Assembly (NCBI RefSeq): GCF_000953135.1 | Contig: NZ_LN614828.1 | Span: 1-64,000, forward strand | Direction: 5' to 3' | Origin: Legionella fallonii LLAP-10 | Lineage (GTDB): Bacteria; Pseudomonadota; Gammaproteobacteria; Legionellales; Legionellaceae | DNA: 64,000 nt | The notes under the pieces: generated by a model | The model's input: the letters and a program-made list of their open reading frames with translations, nothing else | Databases searched by the model: none | What the model was told of the DNA's origin: nothing | Shown: piece after piece, positions 36,201-46,726 of the stretch | Numbering within the stretch: position 1 is the first letter of the stretch | How the letters are laid out: each line of letters opens with the position of its first letter | Position numbers and translations under genes: made by a program

Positions 36201-37880
36201 TTAATCGTGGTCCTTATACAGCGTGTCAAATAAGCTAATCATGAACTCATTACGCATTGTTCTGGCCGATTCCAACGAATCCCTTATAGTTTCAGCCATT
36301 TCATGTTCTATTTTTTTAAAATAATTGCTCTCTGGGATTATTTGGCGATTTGCTTTAATGGATTGCCCCAATAATTCTATAGACTTCATGAGTGGATTTA
36401 TTTTTTCAGAAAAAACGTAGCGACTTAATCGCATAGGATGGGTTTTCTCAAGCCACCAGGATAAAAAGGGATTGCTGGTGCTTCGCACAAGGGGTTGCAT
36501 CACCGACTGATACAGCAAATCATTGGCTTCAGACACTTGCCGAACCTTTTCAAAAGGCTGTGTTGGACTACTCGTGCACAGCTCGGTAATATCACGTTCC
36601 TCAAAACGCACATGATATTGCTCTTTGCTGCAATCCGGGTCGCCCGTTGGATTCACAATCACCATTTCATAGAGTCCAGGCTTTAATTGTTCAATAGCAG
36701 TACCGTGTTCTAAGATGGCGCGATGGTGCAGGCGCACGACTTTGGCGGATACAAAAATCCCTAAATGCCCAACTGATGGATGAAGGAGGTAAACAATGCG
36801 CTGTTTGGCCTTCTTCAAAGCTTGAGTCGTGGGATAAATCGTTCTTATCCAGTGTAAGGCCTGTCGTGGTGGGGTAATTTGATCGCCTTGGGAAGCAAAG
36901 ACAACAATGGGGCTTTGAATGCGTTTTAAATCGTAAACACATCCTGGATGAATCAGCATTTCACCACGTTCTAATTGATCGCCAACAAAAAGATTATTCA
37001 CGGTGGCTGTAATTTCTTCTTGGCTAAATTGGTAAAAACCATTCCACCAGCGTTCAAATTCTAAAAATCGCTCCTGCTCCACATCCATTTGATCAAATAA
37101 ACCATAATATTTATCCCAGATCGTCGTGGTCGGATTTAAAATCTCGAAATTGGAAACCAACCAGGCCCCATCAAAGGTTCCATCCTTTAAATCGGAGAGA
37201 AAGCGTGCACTCCATACGCCGCCTAAGAGTCCACCTAAGAGTTGCATGGGATTAGCTTCTTCTTCATTGTTTGCCCAATAAGAAACAGGGGAACCATTCA
37301 TGACCGTCAAACCAACCGATCCCACACAATCTGAGGCTAATAGAGCAAGCATCCAACCTGCTTGGCAATTACCATAAAGAATAGGGGAGTTACCTTCATG
37401 CAAGGCTTGCACTTTTTCGACAAAATGGCGCAGGGTGGTCAAGACATCGGCGAGCTTTTGGTGAGGAATGGGCTCAGGATAAAAAATAACGAAATACACG
37501 GGATGGCCACTGTGCATGGCAATGCCCACTTCCGAGTCACGTTTGAAGCCGCCAATACCTGGCCCATGACCTGCTCTGGGATCAACGATAATCACTGGCG
37601 ACAAAGTAGGATCGAAACATTTTTCAAAACACTCGTCACCTACTTCGAGGATTTTAATTAACGCATAATTGGTTTTGGGGTCAAGTGTTCTTCCATCCAT
37701 GACTAATTCATATTTAAAATTTAACAGCAGCGGTAATCCTTGTTTTTCATGTTCCATCATGTTGTTGGCCCGTTCACGCAAAGTATCAAAAAACAAAACA
37801 GAGCGTTGCCAATAATCTATTGGGTAAGAAAAAAGATCATGCCAGATTTGATCTGGGACTTCGGTATCTTGCTTATCCAT
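36201..37880 (-). CDS. DUF3141 protein, PhaC-like alpha/beta hydrolase fold
   Basis: 559 residues. 'YGNCQAGW' (Cys172 as the candidate nucleophile, in a GxCxxG-like box) and 'GDQITPP' with 'HPSVGHLGIF' give Cys-Asp-His, the catalytic set of PHA synthases and related hydrolases. Early residues 'VDPRAGHGPGIGGFKRDSEV' are family-typical. DUF3141 proteins commonly stand near Pta/AckA/FabI gene sets, as here at 54-58 kb. Role may be in polyhydroxyalkanoate or acyl-thioester handling; enzyme activity not shown by sequence. No signal peptide; cytosolic. Gene is convergent with the small acidic ORF. Confidence 0.8.
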   Translation of the reverse strand: MDKQDTEVPDQIWHDLFSYPIDYWQRSVLFFDTLRERANNMMEHEKQGLPLLLNFKYELVMDGRTLDPKTNYALIKILEVGDECFEKCFDPTLSPVIIVDPRAGHGPGIGGFKRDSEVGIAMHSGHPVYFVIFYPEPIPHQKLADVLTTLRHFVEKVQALHEGNSPILYGNCQAGWMLALLASDCVGSVGLTVMNGSPVSYWANNEEEANPMQLLGGLLGGVWSARFLSDLKDGTFDGAWLVSNFEILNPTTTIWDKYYGLFDQMDVEQERFLEFERWWNGFYQFSQEEITATVNNLFVGDQLERGEMLIHPGCVYDLKRIQSPIVVFASQGDQITPPRQALHWIRTIYPTTQALKKAKQRIVYLLHPSVGHLGIFVSAKVVRLHHRAILEHGTAIEQLKPGLYEMVIVNPTGDPDCSKEQYHVRFEERDITELCTSSPTQPFEKVRQVSEANDLLYQSVMQPLVRSTSNPFLSWWLEKTHPMRLSRYVFSEKINPLMKSIELLGQSIKANRQIIPESNYFKKIEHEMAETIRDSLESARTMRNEFMISLFDTLYKDHD

Positions 37881-37937
37881 GCTTCACCACGACTTTGAAT
37901 GACTCAATAGTTTCTATTGTGGACCAGGAAGAGTATT

Positions 37938-38045
37938 TTTACAAAAATAAACAATCATCACTCCATGGCTAACCTCATGCATTTTGCTGGTCATGTGGAA
38001 GTTACTGGAATTGATATCGAGAATGGGGTTGATGAAGGTGTTTGA
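37938..38045 (+). pseudogene. Multicopper oxidase remnant, domain 3 part
   Basis: Reads 'NNHHSMANLMHFAGHVEVTG' in the frame, matching the stretch around the oxidase motif 'HPMHLHGHVFEV' of the gene at 25102, then ends in a TGA. The motif His residues are partly lost. Part of a decayed second copper oxidase gene; see also 38555. Confidence 0.55.
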
Positions 38046-38263
38046 CTTACATCGAATTATGGCGGTACTAGACTTGGTATAAAAGAAGGCCTAATGCCAT
38101 ACACAGATAGATTTGATAATAACTCAACTTGACAATATCATGCTTAGTAAATCTTTTTGAGCTATACTAAGTTAAACCATTTTTTTACTTATAAATTTAA
38201 TGAGAGTACTGGTTAATTTGAAGTCTGTTCATTAAAGATTGATTAACATGGAAGCTAATGATC

Positions 38264-38410
38264 ATGATTAAATTATTCAAAACAGTTATTGCTGTTTGTT
38301 GTCTCTTAGGAGCTATGCTATTGGCAAACTCTTGCTCAGAAACTAAAAATCCTAATATTCATGATCTTAATGTTCATAATAAAAGACCTGGCGGGACCGG
38401 CGGGCGTTAA
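38264..38410 (+). CDS. Tiny lipoprotein, Gly-rich end
   Basis: 48 residues from ATG 38264 with GGAAG nine bases upstream. Lipoprotein signal with the lipobox near 'LLANSC', then a polar part and a Gly-rich end ('RPGGTGGR'). Similar in style to the lipoprotein at 38798. Function unknown. Confidence 0.5.
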   Translation: MIKLFKTVIAVCCLLGAMLLANSCSETKNPNIHDLNVHNKRPGGTGGR

Positions 38411-38554
38411 ACATTCCAAACAGCTTTTCAAAAAGGGATAATCCTCTCAAGGGGATATTAATTCATAATCAAAGAATCAAAAAACACTAACAAGCCATTT
38501 ACAGAGCACTTGTGCTGTCATTAAAAATAAACCCCGGACAAACAACAGGATATA

Positions 38555-38625
38555 TTTGCTGCGAATAATCCGGGAATTGGATGATGCACCATTATAAGCT
38601 GGATCATTTGGAAAAGCGGTACAAA
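38555..38625 (+). pseudogene. Multicopper oxidase remnant, type 1 copper region
   Basis: Two adjacent frames give 'FAANNP' and 'GNWMMHHYKLDHLEK', matching 'NPGNWMMHCHMLYHQESG' of the intact oxidase at 25102 with a frameshift at the join. The key His-Cys-His is lost. Same decayed gene as 37938-38045. Confidence 0.55.
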
Positions 38626-38797
38626 AATTGGTATTAAAAAAAGCAAGAGTTCTTCATTTACATCGTGTTATCCGCGTTCTAAGGTCGTATGAGTATCAAT
38701 ATGAGTGTTTTAAACAGTTGGGATAAGTCTCAAATATATGATAGAGTTTTAAAAGCATCGCTAGATGTACTGCATTTTCTATAATTTGGAGCCATTA

Positions 38798-38968
38798 ATG
38801 AAAAATACAAGGATGGTTGTACTTCTTTTCGTTATGTTAGCCAGCCTATCTGCGCTACTTAGCGCATGCCACAAAACGCAGCAAAATTCTGCGACAACCG
38901 AAGAAGGTTATGGTGGCACCAGTGGAGGGCATGGAGGACACGGTGGGCATGGAGGTGGGGGCCACTAG
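38798..38968 (+). CDS. Small lipoprotein with Gly-His-rich tail
   Basis: 56 residues from ATG 38798 (an upstream ATG at 38765 extends the frame by 11). Lipoprotein signal with lipobox 'LLSAC', then a Gly-His tail ('GGHGGHGGHGGGGH') that could bind Ni, Cu or Zn. Just before the ATPase operon but with its own reading. No homologue recognised. Confidence 0.65.
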   Translation: MKNTRMVVLLFVMLASLSALLSACHKTQQNSATTEEGYGGTSGGHGGHGGHGGGGH

Positions 38969-39107
38969 AGATGGTTTTTTAAATCTAAGCCATCGTCTTC
39001 AGAAGTAATTATTTTTAAAGTCTCTTATGTAAAGTATTTTTTGTTTCATGGAATAGCATTAGGGAAAAAGTTTGATGTTTAACATGGTGCGACGCGAACT
39101 AAAGTGA

Positions 39108-40514
<1,407 letters not shown>

Positions 40515-40515
40515 C

Positions 40516-40926
40516 ATGGAACCATTTACAATTCATCTTCAAAGTGCAACTCAATATGAACAAATCGATACGGTGGTTAGTTTTGTGGGTGAGGATGCTT
40601 CGGGGCAGTTTGGGATTTTGGCCAATCATGCCCGCATGATGACCTGTTTAAAGTTTGGTTTGGCCTGGTTTCGTGATGAACATAACGAAACGCACTATTT
40701 AGCTGTACCCGGCGCGGTGGTTTATTTTAATAAAAATCAACTCTACATTGTGACACGCCATTATGTGCGCCATAAAGAGTATCAAGCCATACACAGTGCA
40801 CTCGAGAAAGAATTACAGTTTGAAGAAGAAAATCTTTTGAGCATTAAAGACAGCTTGCATCGTTTGGATGAGGCAATGTTAAAACGTTTATGGGAATTAA
40901 AACGGCAGAATGGCTATGGCATTTAA
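40516..40926 (+). CDS. atpC: N-ATPase F1 epsilon subunit
   Basis: 136 residues. The N-terminal beta sandwich starts 'MEPFTIHLQSATQYEQIDTV', with 'GILANHARMMTCLKFGLAWF' as the conserved loop, and a C-terminal helical part. It is the central-stalk regulatory subunit. The next gene starts 17 bp inside its end. Length is about the usual 130-140. Confidence 0.9.
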   Translation: MEPFTIHLQSATQYEQIDTVVSFVGEDASGQFGILANHARMMTCLKFGLAWFRDEHNETHYLAVPGAVVYFNKNQLYIVTRHYVRHKEYQAIHSALEKELQFEEENLLSIKDSLHRLDEAMLKRLWELKRQNGYGI

Positions 40927-41194
40927 AGATCCAAAGAAGGAACTGGAACAACAGGTGAAACGAAGTGTTCACAAAATGAACCAGGCAAAAAAAAGTAAAT
41001 CCACTTTATTAGCCCAAACGGTTTATTTAGGGACCTTAGGCTTTGTTTTTGTATTACCGATTATTGCCGGAGCCTATCTTGGGGTTTGGCTCGATGAAAA
41101 AATAAAAGGGTTTTCCATCAGTTGGACCATCAATTTAATCCTTGTCGGTGTGATTGTTGGTGCAGTTAATGTGTATCTTTTGATTAAGGAATAG
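40910..41194 (+). CDS. atpQ: AtpQ-like N-ATPase accessory subunit
   Basis: 94 residues with two membrane helices ('TVYLGTLGFVFVLPIIAGAY' and 'INLILVGVIVGAVNVYLLI'), matching the small AtpI/AtpZ-type 'ATPase gene 1' family, which in N-ATPase operons is called AtpQ. A charged N-terminal part precedes. Presumed chaperone or ion-access factor for the Fo rotor. The partner gene atpR normally follows but is absent; the a-subunit gene begins 2 bp after it. Confidence 0.8.
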   Translation: MAMAFKDPKKELEQQVKRSVHKMNQAKKSKSTLLAQTVYLGTLGFVFVLPIIAGAYLGVWLDEKIKGFSISWTINLILVGVIVGAVNVYLLIKE

Positions 41195-41196
41195 CG

Positions 41197-41886
41197 GTGG
41201 GCTCAGAAGGATTTTTAGCGCGCTTTGCATTTTCACTAGGGTGGCTCAACATCAGCCAAAGCCTATTGACTACCTGGCTTATTATGCTGGCTTTATTTCT
41301 TTTTGCCTGGGTTTCAACGCGAAAACCATCCCTTCAACCCGGTACTTGCCAGGTTATTTTAGAAGGAATTTTGAGCACCATGCATGATGCAATTAAAGAA
41401 GTACTGCCTGCCCATGTGGATTTGGTGTTTCCTTTTGTGGCCACCTTGTGGATTTTTATCCTTACATCCAACTTAATTGGGGTGATTCCGGGATTTTATG
41501 CCCCGACGGCTGATTTATCGGTGACGGCCTCCCTTGCAATTTTGACTTTTTTATCAGTGCATTGGTTTGGCATTCGTGCCGAAGGGCTACGCGATTATTT
41601 AAAGCATTATCTTAAACCCACGCCTTTTTTGTTGCCGTTTCATTTAATCAGTGAGGTCTCTCGAACGTTGGCCTTGGCAGTACGCTTATTCGGTAATGTG
41701 ATGAGCTTGCAATTAACCGCATTGATTGTACTTATGATTGCCGGATTTTTAGCCCCTATCCCCATCCTCATGTTGCATATTATTGAGGCCATTATCCAGG
41801 CGTATATTTTTGGGATGCTCGCTTTAATTTATATTGCTGGGGGAATTCAATCACACGAGCTGAAGAAGCAAGGAGAATCATCATGA
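41197..41886 (+). CDS. atpB: N-ATPase Fo a subunit
   Basis: 229 residues, GTG start. Five or six membrane helices; 'SRTLALAVRLFGNVMS' bears the essential Arg of the a subunit (in 'LAVRLFGN'), and 'HIIEAIIQAYIFGMLALIYI' is the last-helix pattern. It forms the ion half-channels facing the c ring. ATGA overlap with atpE. Expected length. Confidence 0.92.
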   Translation: MGSEGFLARFAFSLGWLNISQSLLTTWLIMLALFLFAWVSTRKPSLQPGTCQVILEGILSTMHDAIKEVLPAHVDLVFPFVATLWIFILTSNLIGVIPGFYAPTADLSVTASLAILTFLSVHWFGIRAEGLRDYLKHYLKPTPFLLPFHLISEVSRTLALAVRLFGNVMSLQLTALIVLMIAGFLAPIPILMLHIIEAIIQAYIFGMLALIYIAGGIQSHELKKQGESS

Positions 41887-42158
41887 ATGGTATCAGTTGG
41901 TTTAGTTTAGCATCAACCGTTATAGCAGCACTCGCGATTGCTATCGGAACCATAGGTCCGGCGCTCGCTATGGGGCGTGCGATTAGTCAGGCACTGGATG
42001 CTTTGGCACGACAACCGGAGGCTGAAAAATCCATCACCAGAACCTTATTTATTGGTTTGGCTATGATTGAATCGTTAGCCATTTATTGTTTGGTGATTGT
42101 ATTGATTATTCTCTTTAGAAATCCATTATTGTCTTATTTTGTTAATCAGCAGGGATAA
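41883..42158 (+). CDS. atpE: N-ATPase Fo c subunit
   Basis: 91 residues, two-helix hairpin, with the 'ALARQPEA' loop. Ion-binding Glu63 is in 'MIESLAIYCLV'; Ser64 and Tyr68 resemble the Na+ ligands of Ilyobacter c (ES...Y). The helix 1 position equal to Gln32 there is Met30 here ('GPALAMGRAI'), so one Na+ ligand is missing. Ion specificity (Na+ or H+) is therefore uncertain. ATG overlaps the atpB stop. Confidence 0.93.
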   Translation: MNGISWFSLASTVIAALAIAIGTIGPALAMGRAISQALDALARQPEAEKSITRTLFIGLAMIESLAIYCLVIVLIILFRNPLLSYFVNQQG

Positions 42159-42163
42159 AATAA

Positions 42164-42907
42164 ATGGAACTGTCTTGGTCAACTTTTTCATTAGAAGTCA
42201 TTAATTTTCTAGTCCTGATTTGGATTTTAAAGCATTTTCTTTATGCACCCATCCAAAAAACCATTGTAGAGAGAAAAAAAACAGTGCAAGAACAATTAAC
42301 AACGGCTCAAACTCTACACAATGAAGCGACCCAGTTACAAATAAACTATGAGCATCGTCTCACCGATTGGCAACAAGAGAAAACAACGCTGCAAAGTACC
42401 TTGCAAGAAGAATTGGAACAATGGAAAGCGGAAGAAAAACTTCGTTTTGAACACCAATTGCGTGAAGAAAAAGAGCAGGTTTTTGCCCATGAGAAGCAAC
42501 AACTCGCCGTACTCATTGAAAAAAAGGAACGAGAAGCCTTGCTTTTGGCGGGTAAATTTGCCGCAAAACTCGTCATCGACTTTGCTGATGCTCGTCTTGA
42601 AGAGAAAATCATTGCAAAAACCATTGAGGACCTCGCTTCTTTCCCAATCAAACAATGGCAATCGATGAGTGCAGTCTCTGAAGAAGACAGTGTATGCATC
42701 CAAAGTGCCTTTCCCATCAAGGAACAGCAACGGCAGCATCTCATACAAGCCATGGAACAATTCGTGCCTCAAAAACTTAGCGCACGTTTTACTGAAAATC
42801 CGACTCTGCTTGCAGGATTAACCATTCAAATGGGCTCAGTGGTTTTGCAGGCCAATCTTCGCGATGAACTCAAATTCTTTACGGAGAGCAAAAATGGACT
42901 TGTCTAA
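42164..42907 (+). CDS. atpF: N-ATPase Fo b subunit
   Basis: 247 residues, with one N-terminal membrane helix ('[19 protein letters not shown]') and a long charged coiled coil. Longer than a typical 156-residue b subunit; the extra C-terminal part (about 170-247) is globular and may stand in for the missing delta subunit, as N-ATPase operons lack it. It overlaps the alpha gene by 14 bp. Confidence 0.9.
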   Translation: MELSWSTFSLEVINFLVLIWILKHFLYAPIQKTIVERKKTVQEQLTTAQTLHNEATQLQINYEHRLTDWQQEKTTLQSTLQEELEQWKAEEKLRFEHQLREEKEQVFAHEKQQLAVLIEKKEREALLLAGKFAAKLVIDFADARLEEKIIAKTIEDLASFPIKQWQSMSAVSEEDSVCIQSAFPIKEQQRQHLIQAMEQFVPQKLSARFTENPTLLAGLTIQMGSVVLQANLRDELKFFTESKNGLV

Positions 42908-44366
42908 TCGTCCTTCGTTGATTGATAAAACGCGGCAGCGTATTGAGGATTATCAATTTCAAATCAGAGTCTCGGAGCAAGGACAGGTTGTTTCAGTAGG
43001 CGATGGCATTATTTGGATTAAGGGATTACCCACTGCTGCCATCGATGAAATTTTAATTTCAGTCGATGGTTGTTGTATCGCGATGGTTTTTCATCTCATG
43101 GAAGATTTGGTGGGCGCGATTATGTTGGTGCAAACGAAAAAATTAAAAGCAGGCACCGCCATGTTTCATTTGAAGCGCGCCTTGAGTCTCCCTGTAGGCG
43201 ATAAACTGCTTGGGCGAGTAATTGACCCTTTAGGCAATCCGTTAGATGGCGGTGAAGTGCCTCAATGTGAGGAACAGGGTTTATTGGATATGTTGTCCCC
43301 ACCCATCATTCATCGTGATTTTGTGAATCGTCCCTTTTATACGGGGAATAAAATTATTGATAATTTAATTCCCATGGGTAAAGGGCAGCGGGAGTTAATT
43401 ATCGGGGATAATGGGCTTGGAAAAAGTTCGCTGGCCATTGATGTGGTCATTAACCAAAAAAATCAAAATGTACGTTGTGTTTATGTATTGATTGGCCAAA
43501 AGCGCTCGACCGTAAGCAATACCATTCAATTATTAAAAGAGGCTAATGCCCTAGACTATACAACCATTGTGGTGGCCCAAGCAACGGCATTACCAGGATT
43601 TCTCTATCTTGCCCCATTCGCGGGCTGCGCCATTGCCGAACACTGGATGAACAAGGGTTTAGATACGCTAGTGGTTTATGATGATTTGAGTGCCCATGCG
43701 AACAGTTATCGAGAGCTTTCCCTTTTACTGCGCAGACCTCCTGGACGCGAAGCCTTTCCTGCAGATATTTTTTATCTTCATTCACGTTTGTTAGAGCGCT
43801 CCACTTGCTTGTCTGCTGAAATGGGTGGCGGCAGTATGACTACACTACCGATTATTGAAACCAAAGAAGGTGAAATTGCAACGTATATTCCGACCAATCT
43901 CATCTCCATCACCGATGGACAAATCTTTTTTGATGAAAAACTCTTTTCTTCAGGCTTTCTTCCAGCCATTGATATCACCAAATCCGTTTCACGCGTTGGT
44001 GGTAAAGCCCAGCATCCACAAATTAAAAAAGAAGCCGGGAGAATGAAACTGGATTACATGCAATTTCTTGATTTAGAAATTTTTACCCGCTTTGGTGCAC
44101 GGCTGGATGCCAAAATGCAAAAGCAGATTCAAAAGGGACGACTTTTAAGAGAAATATTGAAGCAAGACAGACTATCACCGCTGCCTATTGAGTTTCAACA
44201 AGCCTGGCTTATTGCCTACAACGACGGTTTATTGGACCCATTGACTGTAGAAGAGATTCCACCTGTTCTCAAAAAAATAGAACAAGAACTAAAAAAGACC
44301 GACTTGACTTTAGGAAGCTCACGAGAACAATGGAAGAATGCGGTAAAAAGCTGGTTAAATGGCTAA
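42894..44366 (+). CDS. atpA: N-ATPase F1 alpha subunit
   Basis: 490 residues from ATG 42894 (GGAG eight bases upstream); a longer frame begins at 42864. Nucleotide-binding loop '[14 protein letters not shown]' in place of the usual GDRQTGKT; '[20 protein letters not shown]' and '[13 protein letters not shown]' are diagnostic alpha motifs. It is the non-catalytic nucleotide-binding subunit of the F1 hexamer. Ends 34 bp before gamma. Confidence 0.93.
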   Translation: MDLSNRPSLIDKTRQRIEDYQFQIRVSEQGQVVSVGDGIIWIKGLPTAAIDEILISVDGCCIAMVFHLMEDLVGAIMLVQTKKLKAGTAMFHLKRALSLPVGDKLLGRVIDPLGNPLDGGEVPQCEEQGLLDMLSPPIIHRDFVNRPFYTGNKIIDNLIPMGKGQRELIIGDNGLGKSSLAIDVVINQKNQNVRCVYVLIGQKRSTVSNTIQLLKEANALDYTTIVVAQATALPGFLYLAPFAGCAIAEHWMNKGLDTLVVYDDLSAHANSYRELSLLLRRPPGREAFPADIFYLHSRLLERSTCLSAEMGGGSMTTLPIIETKEGEIATYIPTNLISITDGQIFFDEKLFSSGFLPAIDITKSVSRVGGKAQHPQIKKEAGRMKLDYMQFLDLEIFTRFGARLDAKMQKQIQKGRLLREILKQDRLSPLPIEFQQAWLIAYNDGLLDPLTVEEIPPVLKKIEQELKKTDLTLGSSREQWKNAVKSWLNG

Positions 44367-44400
44367 GGCTTAACCTATCCTTTAACTCACGGAAGATTTT

Positions 44401-45264
44401 ATGACGAAACGAACTAAACTAAAAGAGCACCTTCATACCTTAGAAGAAATTGGTGACATCATGACCGCCATGAAAAATTTGTGTTTCATTGAAATGAATA
44501 AAATCACTAAAGTTCTTGTCCTGCAGGAACAAGTCATGCAAACACTTCGTGAGGTGAGCCGTGATTTTTTAAGCTTTTATCCTATTTTTCCCACGAATCA
44601 ACAAGAAGCTCATCCTGCGATTTATATTCTCATCGGCTCAGAAAGAGGCTTTTGCGGCAGTTTTAATGATAATGTGATGCATCAGTTAGATACTTTAAAA
44701 GAGCGCAATGCTGAATTTAACCCAGCACTCATTGTGGTCGGGCGTAAACTTGCCTTAAAAATGGCGGATGATGCTCGAGTCATGGCCACAATCGATGGGC
44801 CTAATGCCATTGAAGAAATTCCAGCCGTGATTTTAAACCTGTTACAAACTTTAGAGAAAGTGTCCTCCCAAAGACATATTGCCTTGCATTCCTGGCAGTG
44901 GGACATTCTGTGCAATGAGGAAGAACACAATCAAATTCAAGCAAAAACCATGCAACCCTTCAAAGAGTTTTGCGCCAACGATGCAAATCATGGTTCCATT
45001 CCACCGCTACTCAATTTAGCTCATGAGCAATTTTTAGCTGAATTTGTGGATCATTACCTATTTTCCATGTGTTATTCGGTTTTTTATCAATCGTTTTTTG
45101 CAGAAAATCATCAAAGGCTCTTTCATTTGAATAGCTCGTTAGATCGTTTAGAAAGTAAAAAGAACTCATTAAAAGAATATCTTAATTTGCTGCGTCAAGA
45201 AGAAATTACGGAAGAAATTCAGATTATTATGTTGAGTGCGGAAGCGCTTATTGGCACTAAATAA
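44401..45264 (+). CDS. atpG: N-ATPase F1 gamma subunit
   Basis: 287 residues. N-terminal helix 'LEEIGDIMTAMKNLCFIEM', the Rossmann-like middle with 'LIGSERGFCGSFN' and the C-terminal helix, but without the usual clear 'RQA.IT.E..EI..GA' end: here it reads 'LNLLRQEEITEEIQIIMLSA', typical but divergent. Central rotor shaft of F1. Last gene of the operon; no strong terminator seen after it. Confidence 0.9.
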   Translation: MTKRTKLKEHLHTLEEIGDIMTAMKNLCFIEMNKITKVLVLQEQVMQTLREVSRDFLSFYPIFPTNQQEAHPAIYILIGSERGFCGSFNDNVMHQLDTLKERNAEFNPALIVVGRKLALKMADDARVMATIDGPNAIEEIPAVILNLLQTLEKVSSQRHIALHSWQWDILCNEEEHNQIQAKTMQPFKEFCANDANHGSIPPLLNLAHEQFLAEFVDHYLFSMCYSVFYQSFFAENHQRLFHLNSSLDRLESKKNSLKEYLNLLRQEEITEEIQIIMLSAEALIGTK

Positions 45265-45427
45265 ACAATCCATTTTACGTACCTTGCTATACAATGATAT
45301 ACTCAAACGCACATTTAAATGTTTTAGGCTGCTTGTGGACACGCCATAAAAACACTATCCCAATTTGGAAATTCGGATAACTCAAGTGACACTAAAGTGG
45401 TTCATAAGTGATAGGGATATTTGCTTC

Positions 45428-46726
45428 ATGGGGTTATGTGTTCAATCAATCATCGCATTGAAGAAAAGGCTAGGTGGCATCACCGTAGTCCTTTTTTCTG
45501 TATTTTATTTAAATACGTATGCCACTACTTTGTCAACGCCCCTTTCTTTTTCCGAAGCAGGTCGGCTTGCCATTTTGTTTTCTCCTGAACTGAAACGTTT
45601 GTGTACTGAGGCGGAAGCTTTAGATCAGAAAGCCATCGCGGATCGTCAATTACCCGATCCGAAGCTGATGGCAGGGACTATTAACGTGCCTACCAATAAC
45701 TTCAGCTTTACACAAGATGAGATGACGATGATCATGGGTGGATTAGAGCAACGACTTCCGCCAGGACATTCTTTAGCTATCAAGTCACGAAGGACCAAAG
45801 CAGAAGCGGTGGTCTATCGTGCGCGATTTCAAGAACAAAAGCTGGCTCTAGCCCGTACAGCACATGAGGCCTGGCTTGAATTGTACTATTGGCAGCAAGC
45901 AGCTCATATTGTTCAGGCGAATCGTCGTTTGTTTGTGTACTTACTTAAAGTCGCCAAATCGCAATATGCGCAAGCTATAGCTACCCAATCGGACGTACTG
46001 CAGGTGGAAGTAGAACTATCCCAATTAGACGAACAACAAGTTCAAATCACCCAGCAAATAGAACAAGTGCGTGCAAAACTCGGACGTTGGATAGGGCAAG
46101 AAGAGGCAAGACGTCCGCTGGCCGCTAAGTTACCTAAGTTACCCCACCTCCCATCATTAAGTACATTAAAAAATAACATAAAAAGTCATCCTTTATTAAA
46201 AGCAGATTTAGGTTCCATTCAGGCCAATCGCGAAGCAGTGGCTTTAGCAAAAGAGCAATTTAAACCCGGAGTGGTTTTTGATGTGAATTATGGGGTGAGA
46301 CAAGGCCGCATGCCCGATGGGACGCCCCGTTCCAATATGTTGACCGCGCAAGTTACCGTTGATTTACCCATTTTCCCCAAGCATCGCCAAACACCACGTC
46401 TAAGGGAACAATTTCTTCATTTAGAATCGGCATTCTTGGACAGAAATGCCCACTTTCGCGATTTAATGGAAATGCTCATCAGCTCGTATGCTGCTTGGCA
46501 GCAGCTCATACGACGTGACGCAGTCTTTACGCAAAAGCTGATGCCAGAAGCCAAGCAAAATGCCAAAGCAGCCTTGCTGGCGTACCAAAGTGCCACAACG
46601 GACATGAATACAGTATTGCGTGCCTACAGCGGAGAACTCAATATCCAGTTGGAGCAATTAAATGTTGAAATTGAGCAGCTTAAAACACGGGTAACACTAC
46701 TCTACCTAGAAGGAAAAACAGGATGA
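45428..46726 (+). CDS. CusC-like outer-membrane efflux protein
   Basis: Outer-membrane component of the second RND system. The frame opens at 45365, but ATG 45428 gives the better signal peptide ('RLGGITVVLFSVFYLNTYA'). Two outer-membrane efflux domains: 'LSFSEAGRLAILFSPELKRL' near the start and 'YQSATTDMNTVLRAYSGEL' near the end. No lipobox Cys, so not lipid-anchored. It overlaps the adaptor gene by 4 bp. About 100 bp separate it from the ATPase operon. Confidence 0.85.
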   Translation: MGLCVQSIIALKKRLGGITVVLFSVFYLNTYATTLSTPLSFSEAGRLAILFSPELKRLCTEAEALDQKAIADRQLPDPKLMAGTINVPTNNFSFTQDEMTMIMGGLEQRLPPGHSLAIKSRRTKAEAVVYRARFQEQKLALARTAHEAWLELYYWQQAAHIVQANRRLFVYLLKVAKSQYAQAIATQSDVLQVEVELSQLDEQQVQITQQIEQVRAKLGRWIGQEEARRPLAAKLPKLPHLPSLSTLKNNIKSHPLLKADLGSIQANREAVALAKEQFKPGVVFDVNYGVRQGRMPDGTPRSNMLTAQVTVDLPIFPKHRQTPRLREQFLHLESAFLDRNAHFRDLMEMLISSYAAWQQLIRRDAVFTQKLMPEAKQNAKAALLAYQSATTDMNTVLRAYSGELNIQLEQLNVEIEQLKTRVTLLYLEGKTG

